A DNA stretch of 64,000 nucleotides from Candidatus Gastranaerophilales bacterium (GTDB lineage Bacteria; Cyanobacteriota; Vampirovibrionia; Gastranaerophilales; Gastranaerophilaceae), in NCBI GenBank assembly GCA_944324175.1, contig CALUVH010000011.1, forward strand, positions 1 through 64,000, written 5' to 3'. How positions within the stretch are numbered: the first letter of the stretch is position 1; each line of letters starts with the position of its first letter. The position numbers and the translations under genes were made by a program. The notes below the pieces were generated by a model. That model ran no database searches. It was not told the origin of the DNA and worked only from the letters and a program-made list of their open reading frames with translations. This document shows positions 26,258-35,315 of this stretch, in pieces.

Positions 26258-26796
26258 TTTCCGCCTCCTATCCTCATACCATAATCATAATGAAATGGCA
26301 TTGGATTTATTGTACTTTTATAGACGGATGGGACATTTATACCCTTAAATACAGGTGTATGAGAAACAGTTTTTTGTGGTTGTATTTTAATATTTTTGCG
26401 CGTATTTGAAAGCACATTCATCAACGGAGAAGTTATTTTGTTGCATACATAAGGTATTATAAACAGTGCTGTAAGACTCACAGATATTATTTTTGAAGTA
26501 GCTTTTAATTGAGGTAACTTCTCAATAACTTTGGCACGTCTTGCAAGAGAATTTGCAAATTTATCAACAACCTTATCTGTCGCCAGATAACTGACTATAG
26601 CAACAGCCCCTGTAGTTCCCTCTCGAAAAGCTGTATATTTTCGCGATTTTTTCTCCTGTTTCTTATCAAGCATAGTAAACATCGGACGTAATGTTCCTTT
26701 AGAAACGGCTATCGTCAAGGCACTATATAATGAATTGTTATTGTCTCCCAGAAAATCACAAAATTTTCTGAAGTATTGGGGAAATGTATTTTTCAT
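26254..26796 (-). CDS. Hypothetical membrane protein, tandem paralogue A
   Basis: Not recognised. A 180-residue protein aligned by eye to its downstream neighbour. 'LRPMFTMLDKKQEKKSRKYTA' is followed by 'FREG' and a hydrophobic helix, then 'VSLTALFIIPYVCNKITSPL' and 'MNVLSN'. The C-terminal tail adds 'HTPVFKGINVPSVYK' and a Gly-rich end, and the F-K-G motif recurs in other unknown proteins here. It is first in a run of three membrane-protein genes. Confidence 0.65.
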   Translation of the reverse strand: MKNTFPQYFRKFCDFLGDNNNSLYSALTIAVSKGTLRPMFTMLDKKQEKKSRKYTAFREGTTGAVAIVSYLATDKVVDKFANSLARRAKVIEKLPQLKATSKIISVSLTALFIIPYVCNKITSPLMNVLSNTRKNIKIQPQKTVSHTPVFKGINVPSVYKSTINPMPFHYDYGMRIGGGK

Positions 26797-26946
26797 AAAC
26801 TATCGACCTTCCACAATCTCAATTATGCTCCCTGATTTTTAAAAGTAAAATATTTTTTGTAAAAAATATTAACTTATGAAACAATAACCTGACTGCCTGA
26901 TTTTCAATCAAATATTTATCTTATAATAAGTGTGGAGATGACAACT

Positions 26947-29019
26947 ATGATAAAAAATAAAATATGTGCGGTATACATAACAATTTCGTTTTTAACGAAT
27001 TCGTTACTTTTACCCGCTATAGCGATTGAAAACAAAGTTTTGCAAGGAAATAACACTGTCCATAATAACACACAAGAAATCTCGACAAAAGACTCTTTGG
27101 TTATCCCCTTGAAGCTGGAAAAAGAAATGAGATCTGCAATCAGCAAAATATACGGTGCTGAAAATACTGACGAAATTTATTCTCACATTGTAGAAATTGC
27201 GAAAAAAGCAAAAGAACAGAGACCTCAAAATTTAAAAAATCAAGACCTTTTAAGGTCATCAGACTGGTACAAGGACGAAGTAATATACATGTTTTATGCT
27301 GATCAATTTGGAGTTGCAAATTCTATTCGCCCTAATACCTTTAAAGAAGATATAAAAATGCTCGATTACTTAAAAAATTTAGGCGTCACTACAATATATA
27401 TTTTACCTTTTGCCGATTCACCGATGGGAGATGCAGGATTCGATGTAAGAGATCCTCGAAACGTAAGATCCGACCTTGGTGGTATGGCTGAGTTTAAAGA
27501 ATTTTTAAAAGCCGCTCAAGACAAAGGATTTAAAATAAAAGCTGACCTTGTATTAAACCATTTTTCAGATCAACATCCTTGGTTTCAACAAGCACTAAAA
27601 GGTGATTTGAGTAAGCTTAACTACTTTGTGGTTCGTGACACCTTGCCTGAATATAACAAGTACAAAGATGAAAAACTCGGCTATGTCGTAGAATACAAAG
27701 AAGATAACGGCAAAATATCAAAACGAAGACTGATTTTTCCTGAAAACACAGACAATCATTACAGAAAAGTTACTATAAATAATAAAGATTATTACGTATA
27801 TCATACATTTTACCCGTTCCAACCTGATATAAATTGGAAAAATCCGGAAGTTTTATACTACAACCTAGAAACTATTGCATTTTGGTCAAACTTAGGAATA
27901 GATATTTTTCGGATGGATGCAATACCTTACTTGATAAAAGACGCGGGAACAAATGCTGAAAATCAACCTGATACACACCGAATTATAACTATTTTAAGTG
28001 ATTTTATTCAGGCAATAGCACCTCGTTCAGTTATTCAAGCAGAGGCATGCCAGCACCCGAATAAAATACTTCCATACTTCGGGACTGAAAGGAAAGTGAA
28101 GGATGAAATAAACAGTGAAGTTAAGGAGCTTGTTCGAACTGATGAAGTACAAATAGCATATCATTTCCCTTACATGCCTGCGATATGGGCTTCTTTAGTC
28201 GCTGCGGACAATAGCTATTTTTGGAAAGCTTACAAACAAACTCCTCAAATTCCAAATTCAGCTTCATGGGCAATTTTTTTAAGAGTGCATGATGAATTGA
28301 CATTGGAAATGGTAGACCCTGAGACTCGTGCTTTATTATATGAAGATCTTGCACCCAAAGGAGCTACCTTTAGGAAAGGTTTTGGTGTAAGTGGTAGACT
28401 AGCAAACTTTTTAGACAACAACCCCGATAGAATAGGAATGGCATTTTCAATTTTACTTTCACTACCGGGGGTTCCTGTAATTTATTACGGGGATGAAATC
28501 GGCATTCAAAACAACTTTGCCAACGCAAAAAGAAGTGCCCGATTACGTGAAAACAAACAACAAAACCAAAAAAATGTTAAAAATAATGCAAAATTACTAA
28601 GCTATTTTGATAGCAGAGATATCAACAGAGGACCTATTACAAAATCCGTATTTGATGATGCTGTATCTAAAAAAGGTACCTACAACAATAAAGTATATGA
28701 AAGAGTAAAAAAATTAATCAAAGTTCGCAAGCAATATCCGGTTATGTCTCGCGGTACATTTGTCCAAGTTAAAACCGAATCACCTGAGGTGTTTGCATAT
28801 GAACGAGAAAATGACACAGACAGAATTATCGTTATAAACAACCTGTCCAAAAGACGCACAAATGCTACTGTTATATTTATTGATGACGACTTTGGTAAAA
28901 AAGAAAAAGATATCTATCTGAAAGACCTGTTGACAGATAAAATGATAAGGGCAAAAGTTCAAAACAAAAAACTTACAGTTCGTTTGAATCCTTACGATGC
29001 AATGTGGTTAAAAATGTAA
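26947..29019 (+). CDS. Exported GH13 enzyme, trehalose-synthase-like
   Basis: A 690-residue alpha-amylase-family protein with a signal peptide at 1-26. The GH13 regions are 'DLVLNH', 'DIFRMDAIPYL' (nucleophile Asp324), 'VIQAEACQHP' (acid/base Glu366) and 'FLRVHDELTLEMV' (Asp449), with 'LPGVPVIYYGDEIG' after. The core is closest to trehalose synthase (maltose glucosylmutase), although a Val replaces the usual Asn before the region IV His. Trehalose synthase is normally cytoplasmic, so export suggests a role on host or dietary glucans. GGAG lies nine bases before the chosen ATG. Its last 47 bases overlap the convergent acyltransferase gene. Confidence 0.8.
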   Translation: MIKNKICAVYITISFLTNSLLLPAIAIENKVLQGNNTVHNNTQEISTKDSLVIPLKLEKEMRSAISKIYGAENTDEIYSHIVEIAKKAKEQRPQNLKNQDLLRSSDWYKDEVIYMFYADQFGVANSIRPNTFKEDIKMLDYLKNLGVTTIYILPFADSPMGDAGFDVRDPRNVRSDLGGMAEFKEFLKAAQDKGFKIKADLVLNHFSDQHPWFQQALKGDLSKLNYFVVRDTLPEYNKYKDEKLGYVVEYKEDNGKISKRRLIFPENTDNHYRKVTINNKDYYVYHTFYPFQPDINWKNPEVLYYNLETIAFWSNLGIDIFRMDAIPYLIKDAGTNAENQPDTHRIITILSDFIQAIAPRSVIQAEACQHPNKILPYFGTERKVKDEINSEVKELVRTDEVQIAYHFPYMPAIWASLVAADNSYFWKAYKQTPQIPNSASWAIFLRVHDELTLEMVDPETRALLYEDLAPKGATFRKGFGVSGRLANFLDNNPDRIGMAFSILLSLPGVPVIYYGDEIGIQNNFANAKRSARLRENKQQNQKNVKNNAKLLSYFDSRDINRGPITKSVFDDAVSKKGTYNNKVYERVKKLIKVRKQYPVMSRGTFVQVKTESPEVFAYERENDTDRIIVINNLSKRRTNATVIFIDDDFGKKEKDIYLKDLLTDKMIRAKVQNKKLTVRLNPYDAMWLKM

Positions 29020-30097
29020 GTTTTTCTTGTATAAATTTATTAGATTCTTTGAGCGCAACACCAAGATAAGTGGTAACAATCATCGTAATTACAAAGAAAA
29101 AGTAAGTTGTTTGGACAGGATTATAAATCCAATAAATATCGTGCTCAGCACGCTGAGCAAAAGGAACACCTGCTATTTTCATAAATATAGCAGTCAATAC
29201 AAACATTACAAGCAAATGATTTGCCATTATATGGTATGTAACTTGTCCCATCTGCTGTATAAATTTAATATCTTTCAAGTACGGATATAAAAGCTTCACC
29301 GTAAATAAAGATGCCCATATTCCCGTAATACTAGTAATAACAGGCACTATTAATTGTTCATCGAAACGTGCCCATACAAGTACGTAACTCAAACCAATTC
29401 CATGCTCAGGATCATAATCTCTGTTAAATAACCACAAAATTGACTGTAATAATATCACAATTCCTGCAATTTTCGGTGTAAAAAGGTTGTAATTATCCTT
29501 GATATAAGCTTTGTAAAAATAGCCCAAATATACAAAAAACAGTGAAAACATTGTTCGAATAACAATTAAATTTACAGCCCCGAGTGATATAGCTTTTGAA
29601 AGAGGTATTGCTCCCAACCCAAGCAGAGCAAAAAACCCAAGATGAATATATCTGTTTGATGTTATACCAAACATCGACCTCATCAAAAACAAAAACACAA
29701 TGAGTGTCATAAATAACTGCGCAACAAACCACAACGGACAAGCCAAGTCCAGTTGATGTCCATTCAAAAACGGAGTTATAAAAAAGTTTTTCAAAGTGAT
29801 AGGCTCACCCCAAAATACACCGGTTAATTTATAGATAAAAATTGTTACTACAACATAAAATACAGAATATAAAAAATATGGAACTAAAAGACTTTTTACT
29901 CTTTGTTTTAAATAAGTCTGTACATCATTCAAATACTTATCTTTGAATAAATATCCTGATATAAAGAAAAACAATGCTATTTGAAAAGAATATGGAGGGA
30001 ACATACCAAGCAGAGAAAACTCCAGATGACCCGATACCACAAGCATTATTGCAAGTGCTTTTAAAATATTAATTTCATTAAAAAATTCTTTACCCAT
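28973..30097 (-). CDS. Acyltransferase 3 family membrane protein
   Basis: A 374-residue protein with about ten membrane segments. The N-terminus 'INILKALAIMLVVSGH' carries the essential His of the family. The loop 'FFFISGYLFKDKY' matches too. Members O-acetylate extracytoplasmic sugars (fucose 4-O-acetylase/OafA type), so it could decorate surface polysaccharide made with the GT61 product; that link is inference. Its 3' end runs 47 bases into the amylase gene. Confidence 0.88.
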   Translation of the reverse strand: MGKEFFNEINILKALAIMLVVSGHLEFSLLGMFPPYSFQIALFFFISGYLFKDKYLNDVQTYLKQRVKSLLVPYFLYSVFYVVVTIFIYKLTGVFWGEPITLKNFFITPFLNGHQLDLACPLWFVAQLFMTLIVFLFLMRSMFGITSNRYIHLGFFALLGLGAIPLSKAISLGAVNLIVIRTMFSLFFVYLGYFYKAYIKDNYNLFTPKIAGIVILLQSILWLFNRDYDPEHGIGLSYVLVWARFDEQLIVPVITSITGIWASLFTVKLLYPYLKDIKFIQQMGQVTYHIMANHLLVMFVLTAIFMKIAGVPFAQRAEHDIYWIYNPVQTTYFFFVITMIVTTYLGVALKESNKFIQEKLTFLTTLHRKDSNEL

Positions 30098-30125
30098 AAC
30101 CTTAATAATACCATAAAAAAATTAC

Positions 30126-30620
30126 TTAAAATAAATCAATATAATTTCTAGCCTCTTCATCAACTGATTTGTTTAGAAGATTAGCATAATACTTTTGAGC
30201 ATCTGATGCATTAGGCAAGTCAGCTATTTCCTTTGAAAAATGAGCCAGATAAGTATACATTGGCAATAATCCTTTTTCATTCAACGAAATATCATACCCG
30301 TTTAATTTAATATTAGAATGCGAAACTAATCCTGATTGATCATCTATATCCTGACGTGTGAGCAATATTTCCAATCTGCTGGGATTATCTTTATCTATAC
30401 AATTCAATTGACAACGTTCACTTGATTTTACAAGTGCATTTTTAAACACACTCAAATTATCTCCACTTTCATCATCTGTTAATTCGCATCTGATTTTTAC
30501 TTGAGTATAAGATTTTTCATTCTGCCTAATTTCACCATCTGAATTAACATATGAGCCAAACTTGCTATTCTGCCTTTTACCTATGTATAGATTTTTTATT
30601 CCACTAAACGATACTTGCAT
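30126..30620 (-). CDS. Hypothetical protein, 164 residues
   Basis: Not recognised. It opens MQVSFSGIKNLYIGKRQ, one of several unknown proteins here with an aromatic-x-Gly motif near the N-terminus. The rest is soluble, mixed alpha/beta, with no membrane span. I use ATG 30620; a TTG two codons earlier is possible. No Shine-Dalgarno is visible, and a TATACT lies a few bases before the start. Confidence 0.6.
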   Translation of the reverse strand: MQVSFSGIKNLYIGKRQNSKFGSYVNSDGEIRQNEKSYTQVKIRCELTDDESGDNLSVFKNALVKSSERCQLNCIDKDNPSRLEILLTRQDIDDQSGLVSHSNIKLNGYDISLNEKGLLPMYTYLAHFSKEIADLPNASDAQKYYANLLNKSVDEEARNYIDLF

Positions 30621-30775
30621 ATTCAAGTATAAAACTCAAAAAAAAATTTTTTGTTATATCTTAACAATTCTTTATATCTTGACAAAATTTTTTATGTTTA
30701 AATGTTGTATAGGGAATAATGTGTTATTTATGTTTTTAATGAAATAAAAATGAAAGGGTAAAGAGGTATCAGTTT

Positions 30776-33700
30776 ATGAAATTTATCGGAAAAAGGAAAA
30801 TGCTCATCGCAGCATTAACAGTAGGTTTTCTGTTCCAACAATCAGCAGTTATGAATGCTCAGGCTACAGACATCACAGGTATTGAAGGGAATAATGGTAT
30901 TTACAACATTGATCCTGAAGGGATTAAAGGTGACATTGGTTTTAGACACTACGGAAATTTTGTATTAAGTGAAGGCGATATTGCAAACTTAATATTCAAA
31001 TATGGTAAAGAAAATGTAGAAAAATTTGTAAACCTTGTCGATCACACAATTAATATTAACGGTATTGTAAACTCAATGAGAGACGGTAACTTTTACGACG
31101 GACATGCCATTTTTATCTCACCTAACGGTATGGTAGTAGGCTCAAGCGGTGTTTTAAATGTAGGATCTTTATCTGTATACACTCCTTCCCAAAATGACTA
31201 TAAAAAGTACATCGATAGTAACTATGAAGGCGATATCTCAAATCTTGCAAAAGGTAACGCCGATGTAACAATCAGTGGTAAAGTACTTTCAAGAGGTGAT
31301 ATTGAAATTATTGCAAAGGATGCTACAGTAACAGCAAATGGAGCCCTGTTAGCTGGCATTCACAGCCCTGAACTTCTCACTTCAATGAAAAAATCCGATA
31401 TTCTGTTTAATGCACTGGTAAATTCAACTGAAATGAAAACCGGTAATACTCTGGCTTTGGAAAATGGTAATATCGTAATTAAAACAGATGTCCGCGATGG
31501 GGGAATTAATATAGCAGGTCTTGTTCAAAATAGCGGGAAAGGCGATATTTCATTGATAAATAACGGCTCAAAAGACCTAAGAGTTGTAGGCAAAATTGAA
31601 AATACCCAAGGTAATATTTTGTTAAACAATCGTCAGTCTAACACGGTTGTCACCGGAGAAGTTACAAACCACGAAGGAAATACCAATATAATAAATAACG
31701 CCGGAGAATTAAAGGTTACCTCTTCTGCAAAAATAAACAACAAGGGTGAATTAAGATTGGTAAACCGAGGCGAAAACGGTATGACAGTTAACGGTAATGT
31801 TACTAATGACGGCGTGACACTTCTTTCAAGCAACAACGGAAAAGTTGTTATCGGAGGAAAAATTAATAATCAAAACGGTCGTCTAACTATAGTAAATAAT
31901 GGTACCGGATTAGAAATAGGTAAAACAGCCGAAATTTCAAATAACCACGAAATCAAAATTGCCAACACTGGTTCTGAAGGTTTTACTATGAACGGTAAAG
32001 TTAAAAACAGCGGTTCCACAGCACTTACAAACTGGGCAGGTGATTTCATAATTGACGGTACAATAGAAAACGAAAATGGTAAAATGAATCTATCTAATGC
32101 AGGTCCTAAAATGCATTTAACTAAAAACTCCAAAGTTGTAAACAACGGAGATCTTCAAATCATTAACTCAGGGAAAGAAGGACTTACACTTGACGGTACA
32201 ATAGAAAATAGCAGTACTACAAATATTTGGAGCGTAAAAGGTGATTTAGACGTAAACGGTGTCGTAAATAACAAAAACGGTAAACTCACTATTACAAATG
32301 ACGGTAACGCATTAAACATTGGAGAAAATGCATTAATATCTAACGATGCCGCAACAGTTATCACTAACACAGGAAATGGCGGACTCAATCACAATGGAGC
32401 AGTTATTCAGTCAGGTGCAAACTTAATTGTTGACAATAAAGCCGGAGATATGAATATCAACAGCGCTATTATTCAAAACGGCGGAAAAGCTGTTATTAAA
32501 AATTCAGGTAATGCACTTAATATAAACAGCTCTGAAAATAAAACAGGAGGAGTCTTAGCTTTAGATGCTGATGTTACGGTATTTAACGCTGGTAAAGGCG
32601 GTACCAATATTAGCGGTATCATTAACGGATTAGGCAAAAAGCAGAATATATCCGTTATAAACCAAGCTGGTAACTTAGTATTAAATGGTGGCATTTTGAA
32701 CGAAAACGGTGACATCAGCTTATCTAACAGTGGCGATGGAGTTATGTATTTAACCGAATTTTCAGCTATTGATAATTTGAACGGTAAAGTAGGAATTTTA
32801 AATACATCAGAAAGCGGTGCAAGAATTGACTCCAACATCAGAAACAATGGTATAACAAACATCACCAATAGAGGCGGACAATTAGTTGTAAATTCAAGAA
32901 TAGAGAACCAAAACGGTAAAATGGAAATCGTGAACAACGGTGAAGGATTAACTATCGGAGCTGATGCACTATTGACAAATAACAGTGATATAAAAATTGC
33001 TAATACTGGAAAAAATGGATTAAACTTAAAAGGTAATATAGAAAATAATGGTTCAACTGCAATTTCTAATTGGAACGGTGACTTTACAATTAGCGGAAAA
33101 GTTGAAAACCAAAACGGCAAGATGAACATCACAAGTGCTCAAAATAGCAACGGACTTCACTTAACCAAAGAAGGGCAATTAATCAATAACAATGATGAGT
33201 TGTATGTTCAAAATACCGGTAAAAACGGTATGAAACTTGACGGTGAAATTAAAAACAACAGCTCTACTACACTGTATAACCTTGCAGGTGATATGGAAGT
33301 CAATGGTCTTGTCCAAAACAACGGTGAATTAATGATTTCTAATAAAGGTCAAAATTTAACAATCGGTTCAAATGCAATTGTTAAAAATACTGACAAAACA
33401 ACCATCAGAAATACTGGAATAAAAGGTTTGAATATCAACGGCACAGTTATCAATGAAAACGGTGATGTAAATATTGAAAATAGAGCAGGCGCATTAAATA
33501 TCAGCAAAGATGCACAAATTATAAATAAAAATGCTGATATAAACATTAAAAACGAAAGTGCTGCAAACGCAACCATAGATGGAAATCTTTACAATTTAGA
33601 ATCAGGCGATATCAACATTGAAAACGCTAATGAAAAAGGCGGTATCATAATTGACAGTAACGCGAAGTTAATTGCAAAAAATGATTTGAACATTAAAAAT

Positions 33701-34591
33701 ATCGGTTCAAAAGGTGTAAAAGTTCGAGGAACAGCGTCAGGAGAAAATGTCAATGTAAATAACAAAAACTCTCACCTATGGCTTGGCGATAAAACCAACC
33801 AAAGAACTGAAGCAAACTTAGTTGCCAGCAAAAATGTCAATATTGAGCAAGAAAACGGTTCTGTACTAAACGCAGGCACAAAAGATACATTAATAAAGAC
33901 CGGTGGTGATTTAAAAATCAAAGTTAACAACGGTAAAATTGGTGTAGAAACAGGCTCAAGCGGCGGTGGATATACTTATGGTCCCAACGCTTCTCAAGTT
34001 GACACTACAAAATCAATAAATCTTGATGTCGCAGGCAAAATTAACGCTGAAACCCATGACACCCTCGGTACAACCGGTGATTACGTTATCAATTTTGCTA
34101 GCAACGGAACTGATTTAAATATTGATCATATCACTGCGGATGGTAGAATTATCCTTCTTGCAGATGTGGATAAAAATGGAAATGTTGGTTCAATCAAAAA
34201 TGCTGCAGAAGATGCTACAAGACCAAACATTGAAGGTAAAGGTTTTTCTTTAATCTCAGCAGGCAAAATTGGAGAAGAAGGTAACGCACTTACTTTCAAC
34301 GATACAAATTACGCATACAAATCTGATGTTCTTGCTATAGATGATATCAACATCAAAGCTCAAGATGATAAATATGATAAAGCAGATGTGAGATCAATTA
34401 TATCAAAAAGAGGTAACATCAACGCTGAATTTACAGGTCTTGCAAGAGTTAAAGACACATACGCAGGCGGTGGCAGTATTAATGTAACAAATCGTACAGG
34501 TAAAATGAATATAGAAAACTTAGGTTCTACTCCTAACACTGAAAGTACATATTTTGATTACATTGACGAAGCTATGCCTTTACAAAAATAA
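30776..34591 (+). CDS. LktA-type filamentous adhesin (FHA N-terminal domain)
   Basis: A 1271-residue exported protein. The signal peptide is at 1-31. A two-partner-secretion-like domain at about 32-180 includes 'GDIGFRHYGNFVLSEGDIAN', 'FVNLVDHTININGIVNSM' and 'AIFISPNGMVVGSSGVLNVG', the pattern of LktA/filamentous haemagglutinin adhesins. The rest is Asn/Gly-rich parallel beta-helix of about 20-residue rungs ('NNGDLQIINSGKEGLTLDG'). No C-terminal beta-barrel, LPxTG or anchor is visible, and no TpsB partner lies in the window. It is shorter than Fusobacterium LktA. AGAGG precedes the ATG and a terminator follows. Confidence 0.85.
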   Translation: MKFIGKRKMLIAALTVGFLFQQSAVMNAQATDITGIEGNNGIYNIDPEGIKGDIGFRHYGNFVLSEGDIANLIFKYGKENVEKFVNLVDHTININGIVNSMRDGNFYDGHAIFISPNGMVVGSSGVLNVGSLSVYTPSQNDYKKYIDSNYEGDISNLAKGNADVTISGKVLSRGDIEIIAKDATVTANGALLAGIHSPELLTSMKKSDILFNALVNSTEMKTGNTLALENGNIVIKTDVRDGGINIAGLVQNSGKGDISLINNGSKDLRVVGKIENTQGNILLNNRQSNTVVTGEVTNHEGNTNIINNAGELKVTSSAKINNKGELRLVNRGENGMTVNGNVTNDGVTLLSSNNGKVVIGGKINNQNGRLTIVNNGTGLEIGKTAEISNNHEIKIANTGSEGFTMNGKVKNSGSTALTNWAGDFIIDGTIENENGKMNLSNAGPKMHLTKNSKVVNNGDLQIINSGKEGLTLDGTIENSSTTNIWSVKGDLDVNGVVNNKNGKLTITNDGNALNIGENALISNDAATVITNTGNGGLNHNGAVIQSGANLIVDNKAGDMNINSAIIQNGGKAVIKNSGNALNINSSENKTGGVLALDADVTVFNAGKGGTNISGIINGLGKKQNISVINQAGNLVLNGGILNENGDISLSNSGDGVMYLTEFSAIDNLNGKVGILNTSESGARIDSNIRNNGITNITNRGGQLVVNSRIENQNGKMEIVNNGEGLTIGADALLTNNSDIKIANTGKNGLNLKGNIENNGSTAISNWNGDFTISGKVENQNGKMNITSAQNSNGLHLTKEGQLINNNDELYVQNTGKNGMKLDGEIKNNSSTTLYNLAGDMEVNGLVQNNGELMISNKGQNLTIGSNAIVKNTDKTTIRNTGIKGLNINGTVINENGDVNIENRAGALNISKDAQIINKNADINIKNESAANATIDGNLYNLESGDINIENANEKGGIIIDSNAKLIAKNDLNIKNIGSKGVKVRGTASGENVNVNNKNSHLWLGDKTNQRTEANLVASKNVNIEQENGSVLNAGTKDTLIKTGGDLKIKVNNGKIGVETGSSGGGYTYGPNASQVDTTKSINLDVAGKINAETHDTLGTTGDYVINFASNGTDLNIDHITADGRIILLADVDKNGNVGSIKNAAEDATRPNIEGKGFSLISAGKIGEEGNALTFNDTNYAYKSDVLAIDDINIKAQDDKYDKADVRSIISKRGNINAEFTGLARVKDTYAGGGSINVTNRTGKMNIENLGSTPNTESTYFDYIDEAMPLQK
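31859..33448 (+). repeat. Collinear segmental duplication inside the adhesin gene
   Basis: Two segments of about 183 codons, 31859-32404 and 32897-33448, encode the same ordered series of beta-helix rungs: 'IKIANTG … NGSTA … NGKMN … LHLTK … LNI'. They are offset by 1038 bases. Divergence is moderate, so the duplication is not recent. Confidence 0.7.
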
Positions 34592-34615
34592 TAATATAGC
34601 ACGCAGCTATTAATT

Positions 34616-34645
34616 ACAGGGGATTTGCATAATCCCCTGTTTTTC
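34616..34645 (+). terminator. Terminator after the adhesin gene
   Basis: ACAGGGGATT pairs perfectly with AATCCCCTGT around TGCAT and runs into Ts. It is the strongest plus-strand hairpin in this part of the window. Confidence 0.9.
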
Positions 34646-34682
34646 TGTATTATTTGGTTGTAAAAATAATAGGAGATATTTT

Positions 34683-35315
34683 ATGAAAGTTTTATTATTT
34701 AATGGGAGCTGTAATGAAAAAGGTTGCACCTACACAGCTTTAAAAACTGTTGCCGACAGTCTGGAGAAAAATGGAATAGAAACAGAAATTATACAACTTG
34801 GGAAAAATGGATATAGAGATTGTATTGGTTGTGGCGGTTGTCGAAAAAATGGAGGCTATTGCGTATTTAAAGATGACATTGTTAATGAAGTGATAGACAA
34901 AGCAAAAAATGCAGATGGTTTTGTGTTTGGTTCACCTGTTTATTATGCACACCCTAGCGGTAGATTACTTTCTTTTATGGATAGACTATTTTATGCAGGC
35001 TCTTGGGCCTTTGCGTATAAACCTGCAGCAGCGGTCGTTTCGGCAAGACGTGCAGGTACAACTGCTTCAATTGAAGCGATTACTAAACATTTTACTATAA
35101 ATAAAATGCCAGTTATTTCCTCTAATTATTGGAATATGGTACATGGCGGACAAAACCGTCCTGAAGATGTCTTACAGGACCTTGAAGGACTTCAAATAAT
35201 GAGAACGCTCGGTGACAACTTAGCTTGGATTATAAAATGTATAGATGCCGGTAAAAAAGTCGGCATTACAACACCTCATGCTGAAGAAAAAATATGGACT
35301 AATTTTATTCATTAA
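34683..35315 (+). CDS. Flavodoxin-like NAD(P)H-dependent oxidoreductase
   Basis: A 210-residue flavoprotein. The FMN phosphate loop is 'FNGSCNEKGCTYTAL' (5-19), followed by the cysteine cluster 'DCIGCGGCRKNGGYC' and 'FVFGSPVYYAHPSG'. This is the iron-sulfur-flavoprotein/NADPH-FMN-reductase layout found in anaerobes. The electron acceptor is unknown. AGGAGAT precedes the ATG. Its end overlaps the convergent kinase gene by 11 bases. Confidence 0.85.
   Translation: MKVLLFNGSCNEKGCTYTALKTVADSLEKNGIETEIIQLGKNGYRDCIGCGGCRKNGGYCVFKDDIVNEVIDKAKNADGFVFGSPVYYAHPSGRLLSFMDRLFYAGSWAFAYKPAAAVVSARRAGTTASIEAITKHFTINKMPVISSNYWNMVHGGQNRPEDVLQDLEGLQIMRTLGDNLAWIIKCIDAGKKVGITTPHAEEKIWTNFIH

Noticed and set aside
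31633..33576. Long open frames on the strand opposite the adhesin
   Set aside because: They arise because the repetitive Asn/Gly/Ile codon use of the adhesin is stop-poor in antisense. Their proteins are low-complexity hydrophobic mirrors of the repeats and have no ribosome sites.
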